48,673 bases of DNA, from positions 1-48,673 of the forward strand of contig CALJDJ010000080.1 in the NCBI GenBank assembly GCA_938023705.1, written 5' to 3'. The notes beneath the pieces are model-generated. The model was not told the origin of the DNA, made no database searches, and saw only the letters and a program-made list of their open reading frames with translations. Source of the stretch: an uncultured Collinsella sp. Its GTDB lineage: Bacteria > Actinomycetota > Coriobacteriia > Coriobacteriales > Coriobacteriaceae. A program made the position numbers and the translations under genes. Below are positions 24,485 through 32,000 of this stretch, piece after piece. Numbering within the stretch: position 1 is the stretch's first letter; the number at the start of each line of letters is the position of its first letter.

Positions 24485-25147
24485 ATGGGTCGCAATAAAT
24501 ATCCCGAGGAGACGGTCGCGAAGATTCTCGACGCGGCACTGGAGCTATTCTGCGCACAGGGTTATGAGGGGACGAGCATTCAAGATATCGTTGACCGTCT
24601 CGATGGTATGACCAAGGGCGCTGTCTATCATCACTTCAAGAGCAAAGAAGAGATTTTCAACGCCGCGTTTGATCGGGCGATGACTCCGATTGTTGAGCGC
24701 CGCCGCTCGATGCTTGGCGTCGGTAATATGACCGGAGCCCAAAAGCTCAAGCGACTGTACGCTCCCGAGTCCGTTGTTCCACAAATTGAGCTATGGGCAC
24801 GTATGCGTCCTGCAGCAGATCCGGTAAAAAGCTCGCGCCTACTGGCGATGCAGTACCAGGGCTCATTTGACGAGTCGGCCGATGGCTGTCTCTTGCCAGT
24901 GATCGAGGAGGGCATCGCCGACGGATCCATTGCGTGCGAATGCCCGCGCGAAGCGGCAGAGGCCGTATCGTTGCTGGCGAATCTCTGGTTGCTGCCACTG
25001 TTTCGTCCGCTTGAACCCAAGGATCGAATGCTCGCTCGCGCTCAATGTTTGGCGCAGATGGCCTCTGCGGTGGGACTCGATTTGGGCGAGGAAGTGCTCC
25101 AGACAACGGCGCAGATTTGGGACGTATGGGACTGCGCCGGGTGGTAA
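24485..25147 (+). CDS. TetR-family repressor
   Basis: The 220-residue protein has an N-terminal TetR HTH (AALELFCAQGYEGTSIQDIV then TKGAVYHHFKSKEEIF). The ligand domain is not diagnostic. The start at 24485 is chosen at MGRNKYPEE; the ribosome site is weak. The adjacent intergenic stretch with two palindromes and the MFS gene make it the likely efflux regulator, relieved by a drug or small molecule. Confidence 0.87.
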   Translation: MGRNKYPEETVAKILDAALELFCAQGYEGTSIQDIVDRLDGMTKGAVYHHFKSKEEIFNAAFDRAMTPIVERRRSMLGVGNMTGAQKLKRLYAPESVVPQIELWARMRPAADPVKSSRLLAMQYQGSFDESADGCLLPVIEEGIADGSIACECPREAAEAVSLLANLWLLPLFRPLEPKDRMLARAQCLAQMASAVGLDLGEEVLQTTAQIWDVWDCAGW

Positions 25148-25150
25148 TAT

Positions 25151-25234
25151 AGATACCAACGGTATGTAATTGATTTGTGAGGGTAGCCACGGCTGCCCTT
25201 TTCAAGTCATTAAATACATACTAGTGGTATGTAT
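25151..25234. promoter_or_regulatory. Two TetR-type operators before the MFS gene
   Basis: ATACATAC and GTATGTAT (25214-25234, 5-base spacer) form a perfect dyad. GATACC and GGTATGT (25152-25167) form a related one. Both share GGTATGT and lie between the repressor stop and the transporter start. Confidence 0.6.
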
Positions 25235-25247
25235 AGGGGGTGGGCTT

Positions 25248-26510
25248 ATGGCTGGGCTGAGAGACGTCGGCGTCTCGTTGAAATCAAAAACAGTGCGGTC
25301 AATCAGGCTCGCGGAACTTCTGGTTGCGCAGCTGTGCACGTATTCGATGCTGTCGGCGCTGTGCTTTGCGTATCCGCTTTACTTGTTCGATTGCAGCGGA
25401 TCGTCAACGTTATATGGCGCCGCCGTGGCGATAGCGTTCATACCCGGCGTACTCGCAACTCCGATTGGCGGAATCTTGGCGGATAGGGGAAGACATCGCG
25501 AGGCCCTCGTGGCCCTCGGCATTGCTCTGATGACTGCATCACTGCTGTCTATCCCCATGAAGCACTCATTGCCTCTTGCGGTCGTCGTAGTAGCGATACT
25601 CTGTGTTCAATATGGCGCTCAATCGCTGCTAAAGCCAATACTCCAAATTGAGACGGTGCGCATGGCGGGTGAAAAGAAGGTTGAGCGGGCCACTGCATTG
25701 GTTTCGCAGGTGACCATGGTGAGCAATATCTTGGGTCCTGTGGTCGGGACGGCAGTCTATGGGTGCTTTGGCATCGATGCTCTTTGCACAATCGCGTCGG
25801 TAGCGTTTGCGATTTCAGCCCTGCTGTTTGGGGGTGCACACAAGCAAAATGCCTCATCTGAAACGATGGGAGACGGCGCGACTCGTACGACATGCCGAAA
25901 CGATTTTCGGGAGTCGATTCGGTACCTGTTGCAAAATGCATCATTGGTCGCTGTGATTTTGCTTGCGGCTGTTTTGAACTTTGCGTTGGTTGGGCTAACG
26001 ATTGGCGCTCCCATTATTGTTACAAAGCATCTCGGCATGCAATCGTCCTGCGTTGGGATAGTTGAGGCAGCTATGGGCCTGGGTGGCCTCGTCGGCAGCG
26101 GCTTGGTCGGCATTTGGCCGCATCGGTTTTCTTTCAATGGCATATGTCGATATGTTGCGATGATTTGTTTTGGAGTCGCGCCGATTAATGTCGCGCTACT
26201 GTGCGGCACTGATGCATGTGCGTTCGTCGTGTTTGCAGTTGGTTCGGCATGGGTCATGGTGTGGGCAGCCATTGCGTCGGTTGAAATCATCGCGTTTGTT
26301 CAGCGGGCAGCGCCGACTGAGCTCTGCGGAAAAGTGCTTTCGGTCGTTTACATGGTCCTTTCCTGCGCAACGCCTATCGGCCAATTGACGTACGGGGTTG
26401 CATATGATCGATGGACACCGGCGATTGTATTCGCAGCCATGTTGGCGGTGCTGACATTGACGACGGCTCTGTTTTATCGGCTGAAAAATCGATTGCGGCG
26501 ATTGTCTTAA
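25248..26510 (+). CDS. Major facilitator superfamily efflux protein
   Basis: The start at 25248 follows AGGGGGTGGGCTT. The 420-residue protein has about twelve helices with a soluble loop at residues 200-225. The MFS motif between helices 2 and 3 is GGILADRGRHREALVAL. It resembles multidrug or macrolide-type H+ antiporters. It is coupled to the TetR gene upstream and has lower GC than most neighbours, a possible sign of recent transfer. Confidence 0.87.
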   Translation: MAGLRDVGVSLKSKTVRSIRLAELLVAQLCTYSMLSALCFAYPLYLFDCSGSSTLYGAAVAIAFIPGVLATPIGGILADRGRHREALVALGIALMTASLLSIPMKHSLPLAVVVVAILCVQYGAQSLLKPILQIETVRMAGEKKVERATALVSQVTMVSNILGPVVGTAVYGCFGIDALCTIASVAFAISALLFGGAHKQNASSETMGDGATRTTCRNDFRESIRYLLQNASLVAVILLAAVLNFALVGLTIGAPIIVTKHLGMQSSCVGIVEAAMGLGGLVGSGLVGIWPHRFSFNGICRYVAMICFGVAPINVALLCGTDACAFVVFAVGSAWVMVWAAIASVEIIAFVQRAAPTELCGKVLSVVYMVLSCATPIGQLTYGVAYDRWTPAIVFAAMLAVLTLTTALFYRLKNRLRRLS

Positions 26511-26571
26511 CGCGCTGGGGCACCGTGAATTTGTGAAGGCGGCGGTACGCCGCGCCGGGACGGCATTGTTT

Positions 26572-26625
26572 GGACATGCCTCTCCTTCGTCTACAATATC
26601 GGGCAGACGAAGGAGAGGCATGTCC
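26572..26625. promoter_or_regulatory. 21-bp perfect inverted repeat over the HAD-gene promoter and start
   Basis: The arms 26572-26592 and 26605-26625 are exact complements (key part CATGCCTCTCCTTCGTC). TTGGAC (26570-26575) and TACAAT (26592-26597), 16 bases apart, read as a promoter on the same bases. The right arm includes the AAGGAGAGG site and the ATG. Confidence 0.75.
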
Positions 26626-27483
26626 ATGATCAAGATGTTCGCGAGTGACTTAGACGGAACGCTGCTGAACGCCCTGCACGAGGCGGATGGGGCCATCCGC
26701 CGCGCCATTCGCGAGCTGACTGAGGCTGGCCTGCACGTGGTTCCCGCGACTGGACGCTCGACGTTGCCGATCGGCGAGCATGGCTTTACGGGCCTGGCGC
26801 TTGACGCCTGCTGCTCTAACGGCTCCATCGTGCGCGACAGTCATGGCGAGGTGCTCAAAACCTGGACCATCGACCCACAGATCACTGAAGAGCTGCTCAA
26901 GGCGTTTCCGGACATTTGCTTTGATTGCTCCACGCCCGATGGCATGTACTCGAGCGGTTCGTTCGAGATGCATCAGGCGGGCTTTAAAAAGGACGGTCCC
27001 ATCAAGCGTATTGTGATGCGCGGCATGCGTGCGCGTGGCGGCTATCACGAGGAACAGTATTTCGACCAGTCGATCGGTGACATCCTGCGCCACGATGTGT
27101 GCAAGATCAACTGCCGCGTGATCTCGCCCGAGCTGGAGCGCGACCTTAAGGCTTATCTTGCCGCGCGTTCGGACCGCGTGGTTAACGCGCCGTTCGATCC
27201 GGTGATGTTCGAGATCACGGACGTGGCGTGCAACAAGGGCGAGAGCGTGGCCTGGCTGGCGGGCTACTACGGTATTGCCGAGGACGAGGTCGCGGTCTAT
27301 GGCGACGGCGGCAACGACATTGCCATGCTCAAGCGTTTCCGCCACAGCTACGCGACCAAAAACGCAAGCGATGCGGCTAAGGCCGTCGCGAGCGCGACCA
27401 TCGGCAGCTGCATGGTCCATGCCGTCCCCAAACACATGCTCGCCACCATGCGCGAGCAAAACTCCCGCACCGTCATCGAATAA
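26620..27483 (+). CDS. Cof-type HAD hydrolase
   Basis: The 287-residue protein has the HAD nucleophile motif FASDLDGTLLNA, motif II ATGRST, Lys in VACNKGESVAWL and motif IV VAVYGDGGNDIAML. The C2b cap places it in the Cof/YidA phosphatases, which dephosphorylate sugar phosphates, FMN or other small phosphates. AAGGAGAGG precedes the start within a long inverted repeat. A GACAAAGGGA hairpin follows the stop directly. Confidence 0.92.
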   Translation: MSMIKMFASDLDGTLLNALHEADGAIRRAIRELTEAGLHVVPATGRSTLPIGEHGFTGLALDACCSNGSIVRDSHGEVLKTWTIDPQITEELLKAFPDICFDCSTPDGMYSSGSFEMHQAGFKKDGPIKRIVMRGMRARGGYHEEQYFDQSIGDILRHDVCKINCRVISPELERDLKAYLAARSDRVVNAPFDPVMFEITDVACNKGESVAWLAGYYGIAEDEVAVYGDGGNDIAMLKRFRHSYATKNASDAAKAVASATIGSCMVHAVPKHMLATMREQNSRTVIE

Positions 27484-27513
27484 TGTGACAAAGGGACACT
27501 CCCTTTGTCACAT
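27483..27513. repeat. REP-like hairpin directly after the HAD gene
   Basis: ATGTGACAAAGGGA and TCCCTTTGTCACAT pair perfectly with a 3-base loop. An imperfect copy lies at 28234-28264, so the two bracket the island between them. Confidence 0.85.
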
Positions 27514-27555
27514 GGGAGATACCGGCTTTTGGCGTATAGGACTGTTACGCTTTCG

Positions 27556-27777
27556 CCACCAACAAATTTCGAGTTATTCGGCCTATCGGAGGTCGTTAAA
27601 TGGCTAAAGACGCCCTCTCGGGAACATTCATGCCTCTAATAGTGTTTGATTCGGTGACGTAAGTGCGCCAATGGGCATGTATACGCTCAAATAAGGACAA
27701 AAACCCTCAGATAATCCCGGCGGTGCATTTATACAAAACCAGTAGCGTGGCCGAATAACTCGAAAAATGTAGTTGGC
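27556..27777. mobile_element. MITE-like element with terminal inverted repeats
   Basis: TTTCGAGTTATTCGGCC (27567-27583) is the exact complement of 27749-27765, with weaker matching outward to about 28 bases. It spans about 220 bases. Inside is only a 20-codon frame (27600-27662) with GGAGG upstream. No transposase gene is present. Confidence 0.5.
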
Positions 27778-27790
27778 AGTTCGGCGACAA

Positions 27791-27833
27791 GCTCGGGTAT
27801 GGCAAAGGAACTGCTCCTTCGCCATACCCGAGC
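27791..27833. other. Strong hairpin upstream of the toxin-like gene
   Basis: GCTCGGGTATGGC.AAGGA and its complement form a 19-bp stem with one mismatch and a 5-base loop. No T-run follows in either direction. Confidence 0.6.
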
Positions 27834-27847
27834 TCCGATCTTCTGAA

Positions 27848-27890
27848 ATGCGAACAAATATTCGCATATCTAACTGCGCTTTGATAGAAT
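27848..27890 (+). promoter_or_regulatory. LexA-like box and extended -10 promoter
   Basis: CGAACAAATATTCG (27851-27864) matches the Gram-positive SOS box CGAAC-N4-GTTCG with one mismatch, inside the longer dyad ATGCGAA/TTCGCAT (27848-27867). TGATAGAAT gives an extended -10 (TAGAAT 27885-27890); the -35 position falls in the dyad. Confidence 0.5.
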
Positions 27891-27954
27891 CGGTATCGTT
27901 GACGGCAGTTCCATGTGCCGGGCAGCGCCCTCCATCTGATGGGAGGTGATGCCC

Positions 27955-28080
27955 ATGACCGATTTGATTGATTTTGTGAGGCTCCTGACCGCCTTGGTCT
28001 CGCTCCTCACGACGCTCATCGGACTTTCCGAGGCACTTAAGCAACGTTCGAAGCAACGTAAAAGGGGTCGCCGCCGCTAA
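27955..28080 (+). CDS. 41-residue hydrophobic-basic peptide, candidate type I toxin
   Basis: GGGAGGTGAT five bases before the ATG is a very strong ribosome site. The peptide opens MTDLIDFVRLLTALVSLLTT, continues LIGLSEAL, and ends in a basic tail KQRSKQRKRGRRR. One membrane helix with a positive tail is the form of type I toxins and the small peptides labelled 'putative holin-like toxin'. Upstream are a LexA-like box and an extended -10. Downstream, a minus-strand promoter (28149-28177) faces it, and a hairpin with a T-run on the minus strand (28060-28094) overlaps its last codons. No homolog is claimed by name; toxicity and membrane location are inference. Confidence 0.65.
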   Translation: MTDLIDFVRLLTALVSLLTTLIGLSEALKQRSKQRKRGRRR

Positions 28081-28142
28081 GGCGTTGACCCCTTAAACCA
28101 AGCAACGGCGCTGCCCAGCTAACCACAACTTGGGCTGCCGTC
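28058..28142 (-). ncRNA. Predicted antisense RNA to the toxin-like gene
   Basis: The promoter at 28149-28177 would start an RNA near 28142. It would fold into a hairpin at 28105-28141 (ACGGC, GCCCA and complements) and stop at the GGGGTC/GACCCC hairpin 28060-28094 followed by TTTT on the minus strand. Length is about 85 bases, overlapping the end of the peptide gene. Confidence 0.45.
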
Positions 28143-28148
28143 GACACT

Positions 28149-28177
28149 ATTCTACCCACGAATGCCATTTTGAACAA
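28149..28177 (-). promoter_or_regulatory. Convergent promoter for the antisense RNA
   Basis: On the minus strand TTGTTC (28172-28177) and TAGAAT (28149-28154) are 17 bases apart. The -10 is identical to that of the plus-strand promoter. Confidence 0.5.
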
Positions 28178-28233
28178 TCGGTAATACCGCTCCAAAAGCC
28201 AGGCACAACTGGCACAACCTAGGCGGTCACTGG

Positions 28234-28264
28234 ATGCGACAAAGGGATAATCCCTCTGTCACAT
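28234..28264. repeat. REP-like hairpin before the TetR gene
   Basis: ATGCGACAAAGGGA and TCCCTCTGTCACAT form an imperfect copy of 27483-27513. Confidence 0.75.
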
Positions 28265-28289
28265 CCCAAATATTGCCTTTACGTGTTGA

Positions 28290-28334
28290 TGCACACGGTG
28301 TGCAATAATACTCGCACTGTGCAATAGCGCACAG
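28290..28334. promoter_or_regulatory. Two dyads before the TetR gene
   Basis: TGCACACGGTGTGCA (28290-28304) is a perfect palindrome, and CTGTGC/GCACAG (28317-28334) lies 12 bases downstream. Both contain GTGCAATA. They are likely autoregulatory operators for the regulator at 28356. Confidence 0.5.
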
Positions 28335-28355
28335 GCTGAGTAACAAGGAGGACGC

Positions 28356-29066
28356 TTGTCCCAGCTCGAGAAATGTGATCGCCGGTCCCTTCGCTCACAG
28401 CGTGCTCTTCGCCAGGCACTTGCTAGCGAGCTTGCCGAAAGCGGCGACCTTTCGCGCATTAATGTCGCGTCGCTCACCGAGCGCGCCGGTCTTACGCGTC
28501 GTACGTTCTATTCGCACTACCGCGATATCCCTGACTTTATCAATCAAATCGAGGACGGCTTGCTGGCCGAGATCCGTGAGCGCATTGAGCTCATCACCGC
28601 AGCTCGGCTGCCCGATCTTTACCGTAACATTGACGAGCTCGAGCCGGCGCCCGGTTCGGTTGAGCTGCTGCGTTATCTTGCGGCCAACCGCGACTTAATC
28701 GGTGCGCTGCTGGGTCCGGGCGGCGACCAGGCCTTCATTAAAAGGATTATCGACACCGCACGTGAGGCCGTGGCGCCGCGTGCGCAGACGGGCATTTTGG
28801 GCCTGGCGCTAGGCACGTTCTTTGACTACTACGTCACCTACGTCGTGAGTGCCGAGGTCGGCCTGATTCAGCGCTGGTTTGAGCGTGGGCTCACCGAATC
28901 GCCCGAGACCATAGCGCGCATCATGACGGTTATCGCCTTTGTGCGCCCCGGCGACCTGTATGGCCAACCCATCGATATCAACGTGCCGGAATACGGCATG
29001 AAGCTATTGAATCTGCAGCTCGAGGACGCGGTCGACACCGCCGCAACCGTCGAGTCCAACAACTAA
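28356..29066 (+). CDS. TetR/AcrR-family regulator
   Basis: The TTG start at 28356 follows AAGGAGG by six bases. The 236-residue protein has the TetR helix-turn-helix in INVASLTERAGLTRRTFYSH and a hydrophobic ligand-binding C-terminal domain (GILGLALGTFFDYYVTYVV). It lies 11 bases upstream of the giant activase gene, so both are probably transcribed together and the regulator may control that operon through the dyads at 28290-28334. Confidence 0.87.
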   Translation: MSQLEKCDRRSLRSQRALRQALASELAESGDLSRINVASLTERAGLTRRTFYSHYRDIPDFINQIEDGLLAEIRERIELITAARLPDLYRNIDELEPAPGSVELLRYLAANRDLIGALLGPGGDQAFIKRIIDTAREAVAPRAQTGILGLALGTFFDYYVTYVVSAEVGLIQRWFERGLTESPETIARIMTVIAFVRPGDLYGQPIDINVPEYGMKLLNLQLEDAVDTAATVESNN

Positions 29067-29077
29067 GAGGAGAGACA

Positions 29078-32000
29078 ATGAGCAAACTCGTCGAGGGCAT
29101 TAAGGACCGCATGGTCGCTGCCGCACGCGAGGCCGCGCCCGCCGTGGTGGACGCCGCGCAGAAGGCCGCGACTGCCGCTGCCGAGAAGGTCGCCGAGGCA
29201 GTTGCCGATGCCAAGAACACGGCAGGGGAGACGTCCATCGCTAGCGAGCCCGCCATCGCCGCCGAGCCCGCAGCCGCCGCCCACGCCCCCGAAGGCGCGA
29301 TCTTCAACCCTGAGAACGCTCGTGGCAACCTGCACCTGGGCATCGACGTGGGCTCCACCACCGTCAAGCTCGCCGTGCTCAACGACGACAACCAGATCGT
29401 GTACGCCAAGTACCAGCGCCATCACACCGACGTCCGCGCCTGCGCCCGCGACCTGTTCGAGGGCGCTGCGACCGTGCTGCCGACGGCCCAGATGACCTGC
29501 GCCATTACCGGATCGGGCGGCTTGCTGCTGTCCCAGTGGCTCGACCTGGAGTTTGTCCAGGAGGTCATCGCCAGCAAGCGCGCCGTCGAGACCCTTATCC
29601 CGGCCACCGATGTCGCCATCGAGCTGGGCGGCGAGGACGCCAAGATCATCTACTTCGATAACGGCATCGAGCAGCGCATGAACGGCACCTGCGCCGGCGG
29701 TACGGGCGCCTTCATCGACCAGATGGCCACCCTGCTCCACACCGACGCCAGCGGCCTCAACGAGCTCGCGGCCAACGCCACCACCATCTATCCCATCGCC
29801 AGCCGCTGCGGCGTCTTTGCCAAGACCGACGTGCAGCCGCTGCTCAACGAGGGTGCCCGCCCCGAGGACATCGCCGCTTCCATCTTCCAGGCTGTCGTGA
29901 CCCAGACCATCTCGGGCCTGGCGTGCGGCCGTCCCATCCGCGGCAACGTCGCCTTCCTGGGCGGCCCGCTGCAGTATCTCTCCGAGCTGCGCCACCGCTT
30001 CTACCTCACGCTCAACCTGGACGAGGAGCACCGTATCGTGCCCCAAAACGCCCACCTGTTTGTGGCGAGCGGCGCCGCCATGGCGCATGAGTCCAACAAG
30101 CTCAGCACGTTCCCGCAGCTCATCGAGGCCATCGATGCCCTGGGTGATACGCAGGGCGCCGAGGTCGAGCGCCTGGACCCGCTCTTTGCCACCGACGAGG
30201 ATTTTGCCGAGTTCAAAACCCGCCACGACACCGAGGTCGTCCCCAAGGGCAAGCTCGACGGCTACACCGGCCGCGTGTTCATCGGTATCGACGCCGGCTC
30301 CACCACCATGAAGGCCGCGCTCGTGGGCGAGGACGGCCAGCTGTTGCACACCTGGTACGGCAACAACAACGGCGACATCCTGGGCACGGCCAAGGTCATC
30401 ATGGCCGATTTCTACAACCACATCCCCGCCGGCTGTACCATCGGCCACGTGACCACCACGGGCTACGGCGAGGCGCTGCTCATCGAGGCCCTCAAGGCCG
30501 ACTCCGGCGAGATCGAGACCGTTGCGCACCTGCGTGGCGCCAAGGCATTCCTGCCCGGCGTCGAGTTCATCCTGGACATCGGCGGCCAGGACATGAAGTG
30601 TCTGCGCGTTAAGGACGGCGTCATCGAGCACATCATGCTCAACGAGGCCTGCTCGTCGGGCTGCGGCAGCTTTATCGAGAGCTTCGCCGTGTCTATGAAC
30701 ATGGACGTGCGCGCGTTTGCCGATGCCGCCATCCATGCCAAGGCCCCCGTCGACCTGGGCAGTCGCTGCACGGTCTTTATGAACTCGCGCGTCAAGCAGG
30801 CGCAAAAGGAAGGTGCCACGGTGGGCGACATCGCGGCCGGCCTGTCCTATTCCGTCATCAAGAATGCCCTGTTCAAGGTCATTAAGCTGCGCGACCCCAA
30901 GGAGATCGGCAGCCAGGTGATCGTTCAGGGCGGCACCTTTATGTCCGACGCCACGTTGCGCGCGTTTGAGCAGCTCACCGGCGTTCATGCCGTGCGTCCC
31001 GACATCGCCGGCTGCATGGGCGCCTATGGTGCGGCCCTGCTCGCCCGCGATCGCGCCGGCGCCGACGGCACCTCGACCATCCTTTCGGCCGAGGACATCG
31101 CGCACCTCACCGTGACGCAAAAGCATGTCCGCTGCGGCCGCTGCTCCAACAACTGCCAGCTCACCGTCAACGACTTTGGCGGCGGCAGGCGCTTCATTAC
31201 CGGTAACCGCTGCGAGAAGGGTGCCGGCCACAAAAAGCAAAAGACCGAGGCGCCCAACCTCTTCAAAAAGAAGAACGATCTGCTCTTTAACCGCGAGGTG
31301 CTGAGCCCCGACGAGGCCCCGCGCGGCACCGTCGGCATCCCGCGCGCGCTCAACATGTACGAGAACTACCCCTTCTGGCACGCGTTCTTTACGCGCTTGG
31401 GCTTTAGCGTGCAGCTGTCCGACCAGTCGAGCAAAAAGACCTACCAGGCGGGCATCGAGTCCATGCCGTCCGAGAGCGTGTGCTACCCGGCAAAGATGAG
31501 CCACGGCCACGTTATGAACCTCATCGACCGCGATGTCGACTTTATCTGGATGCCGTGCGTGCGCTGGGAGCGCAAGGAGGACCCGACGGCCGGTAACTGC
31601 TACAACTGCCCCATCGTCATGAGCTACCCCACGGCGTTGGCGCTCAATATCGATGAGATTCGCGAGCAGAATATCGAGTTCCTGTACCCGTTTGTGCCCT
31701 ATCATGACAAGACCGAGCTCAAGCGCCGTCTGTACCAGGTGCTCGCCGTCGACCGTGTGGCCGATGCGCAAGCCGGTCGCGGTCGCGTGCGTGGGCCCAA
31801 GATCACGCGTTCCGAGGTCGATGCCGCCGTCAACGCCGCCTTTGAGGCCGATGCGCGTTTCCACGAGGACATCCAGACCATGGGCGAGGAGGCTCTTAAG
31901 TGGGTCGAGGACCACGGCGGTCACGGCATCGTGCTCGCCGGTCGTCCCTACCATAACGACCCCGAGATCAACCACGCCCTGCCCGAGCTTATCTCGAGCT

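Larger units (their letters stand above)
27514..28233. other. Non-coding island between two like hairpins
   Basis: The 720-base stretch has lower GC than its neighbours. It holds the terminal-repeat element 27556-27777, a 19-bp hairpin (27791-27833), a LexA-like box, the small toxin-like gene and a convergent promoter. Confidence 0.6.

Noticed and set aside
27600..27662. A 20-codon plus-strand frame beginning MAKDALSG
   Set aside because: GGAGG is nearby, but such short frames arise by chance. It is kept only as content of the MITE-like element.
27628..28056. A 142-codon minus-strand frame in the island
   Set aside because: It has no ribosome site, crosses two strong hairpins and overlaps the better-supported small plus-strand gene.
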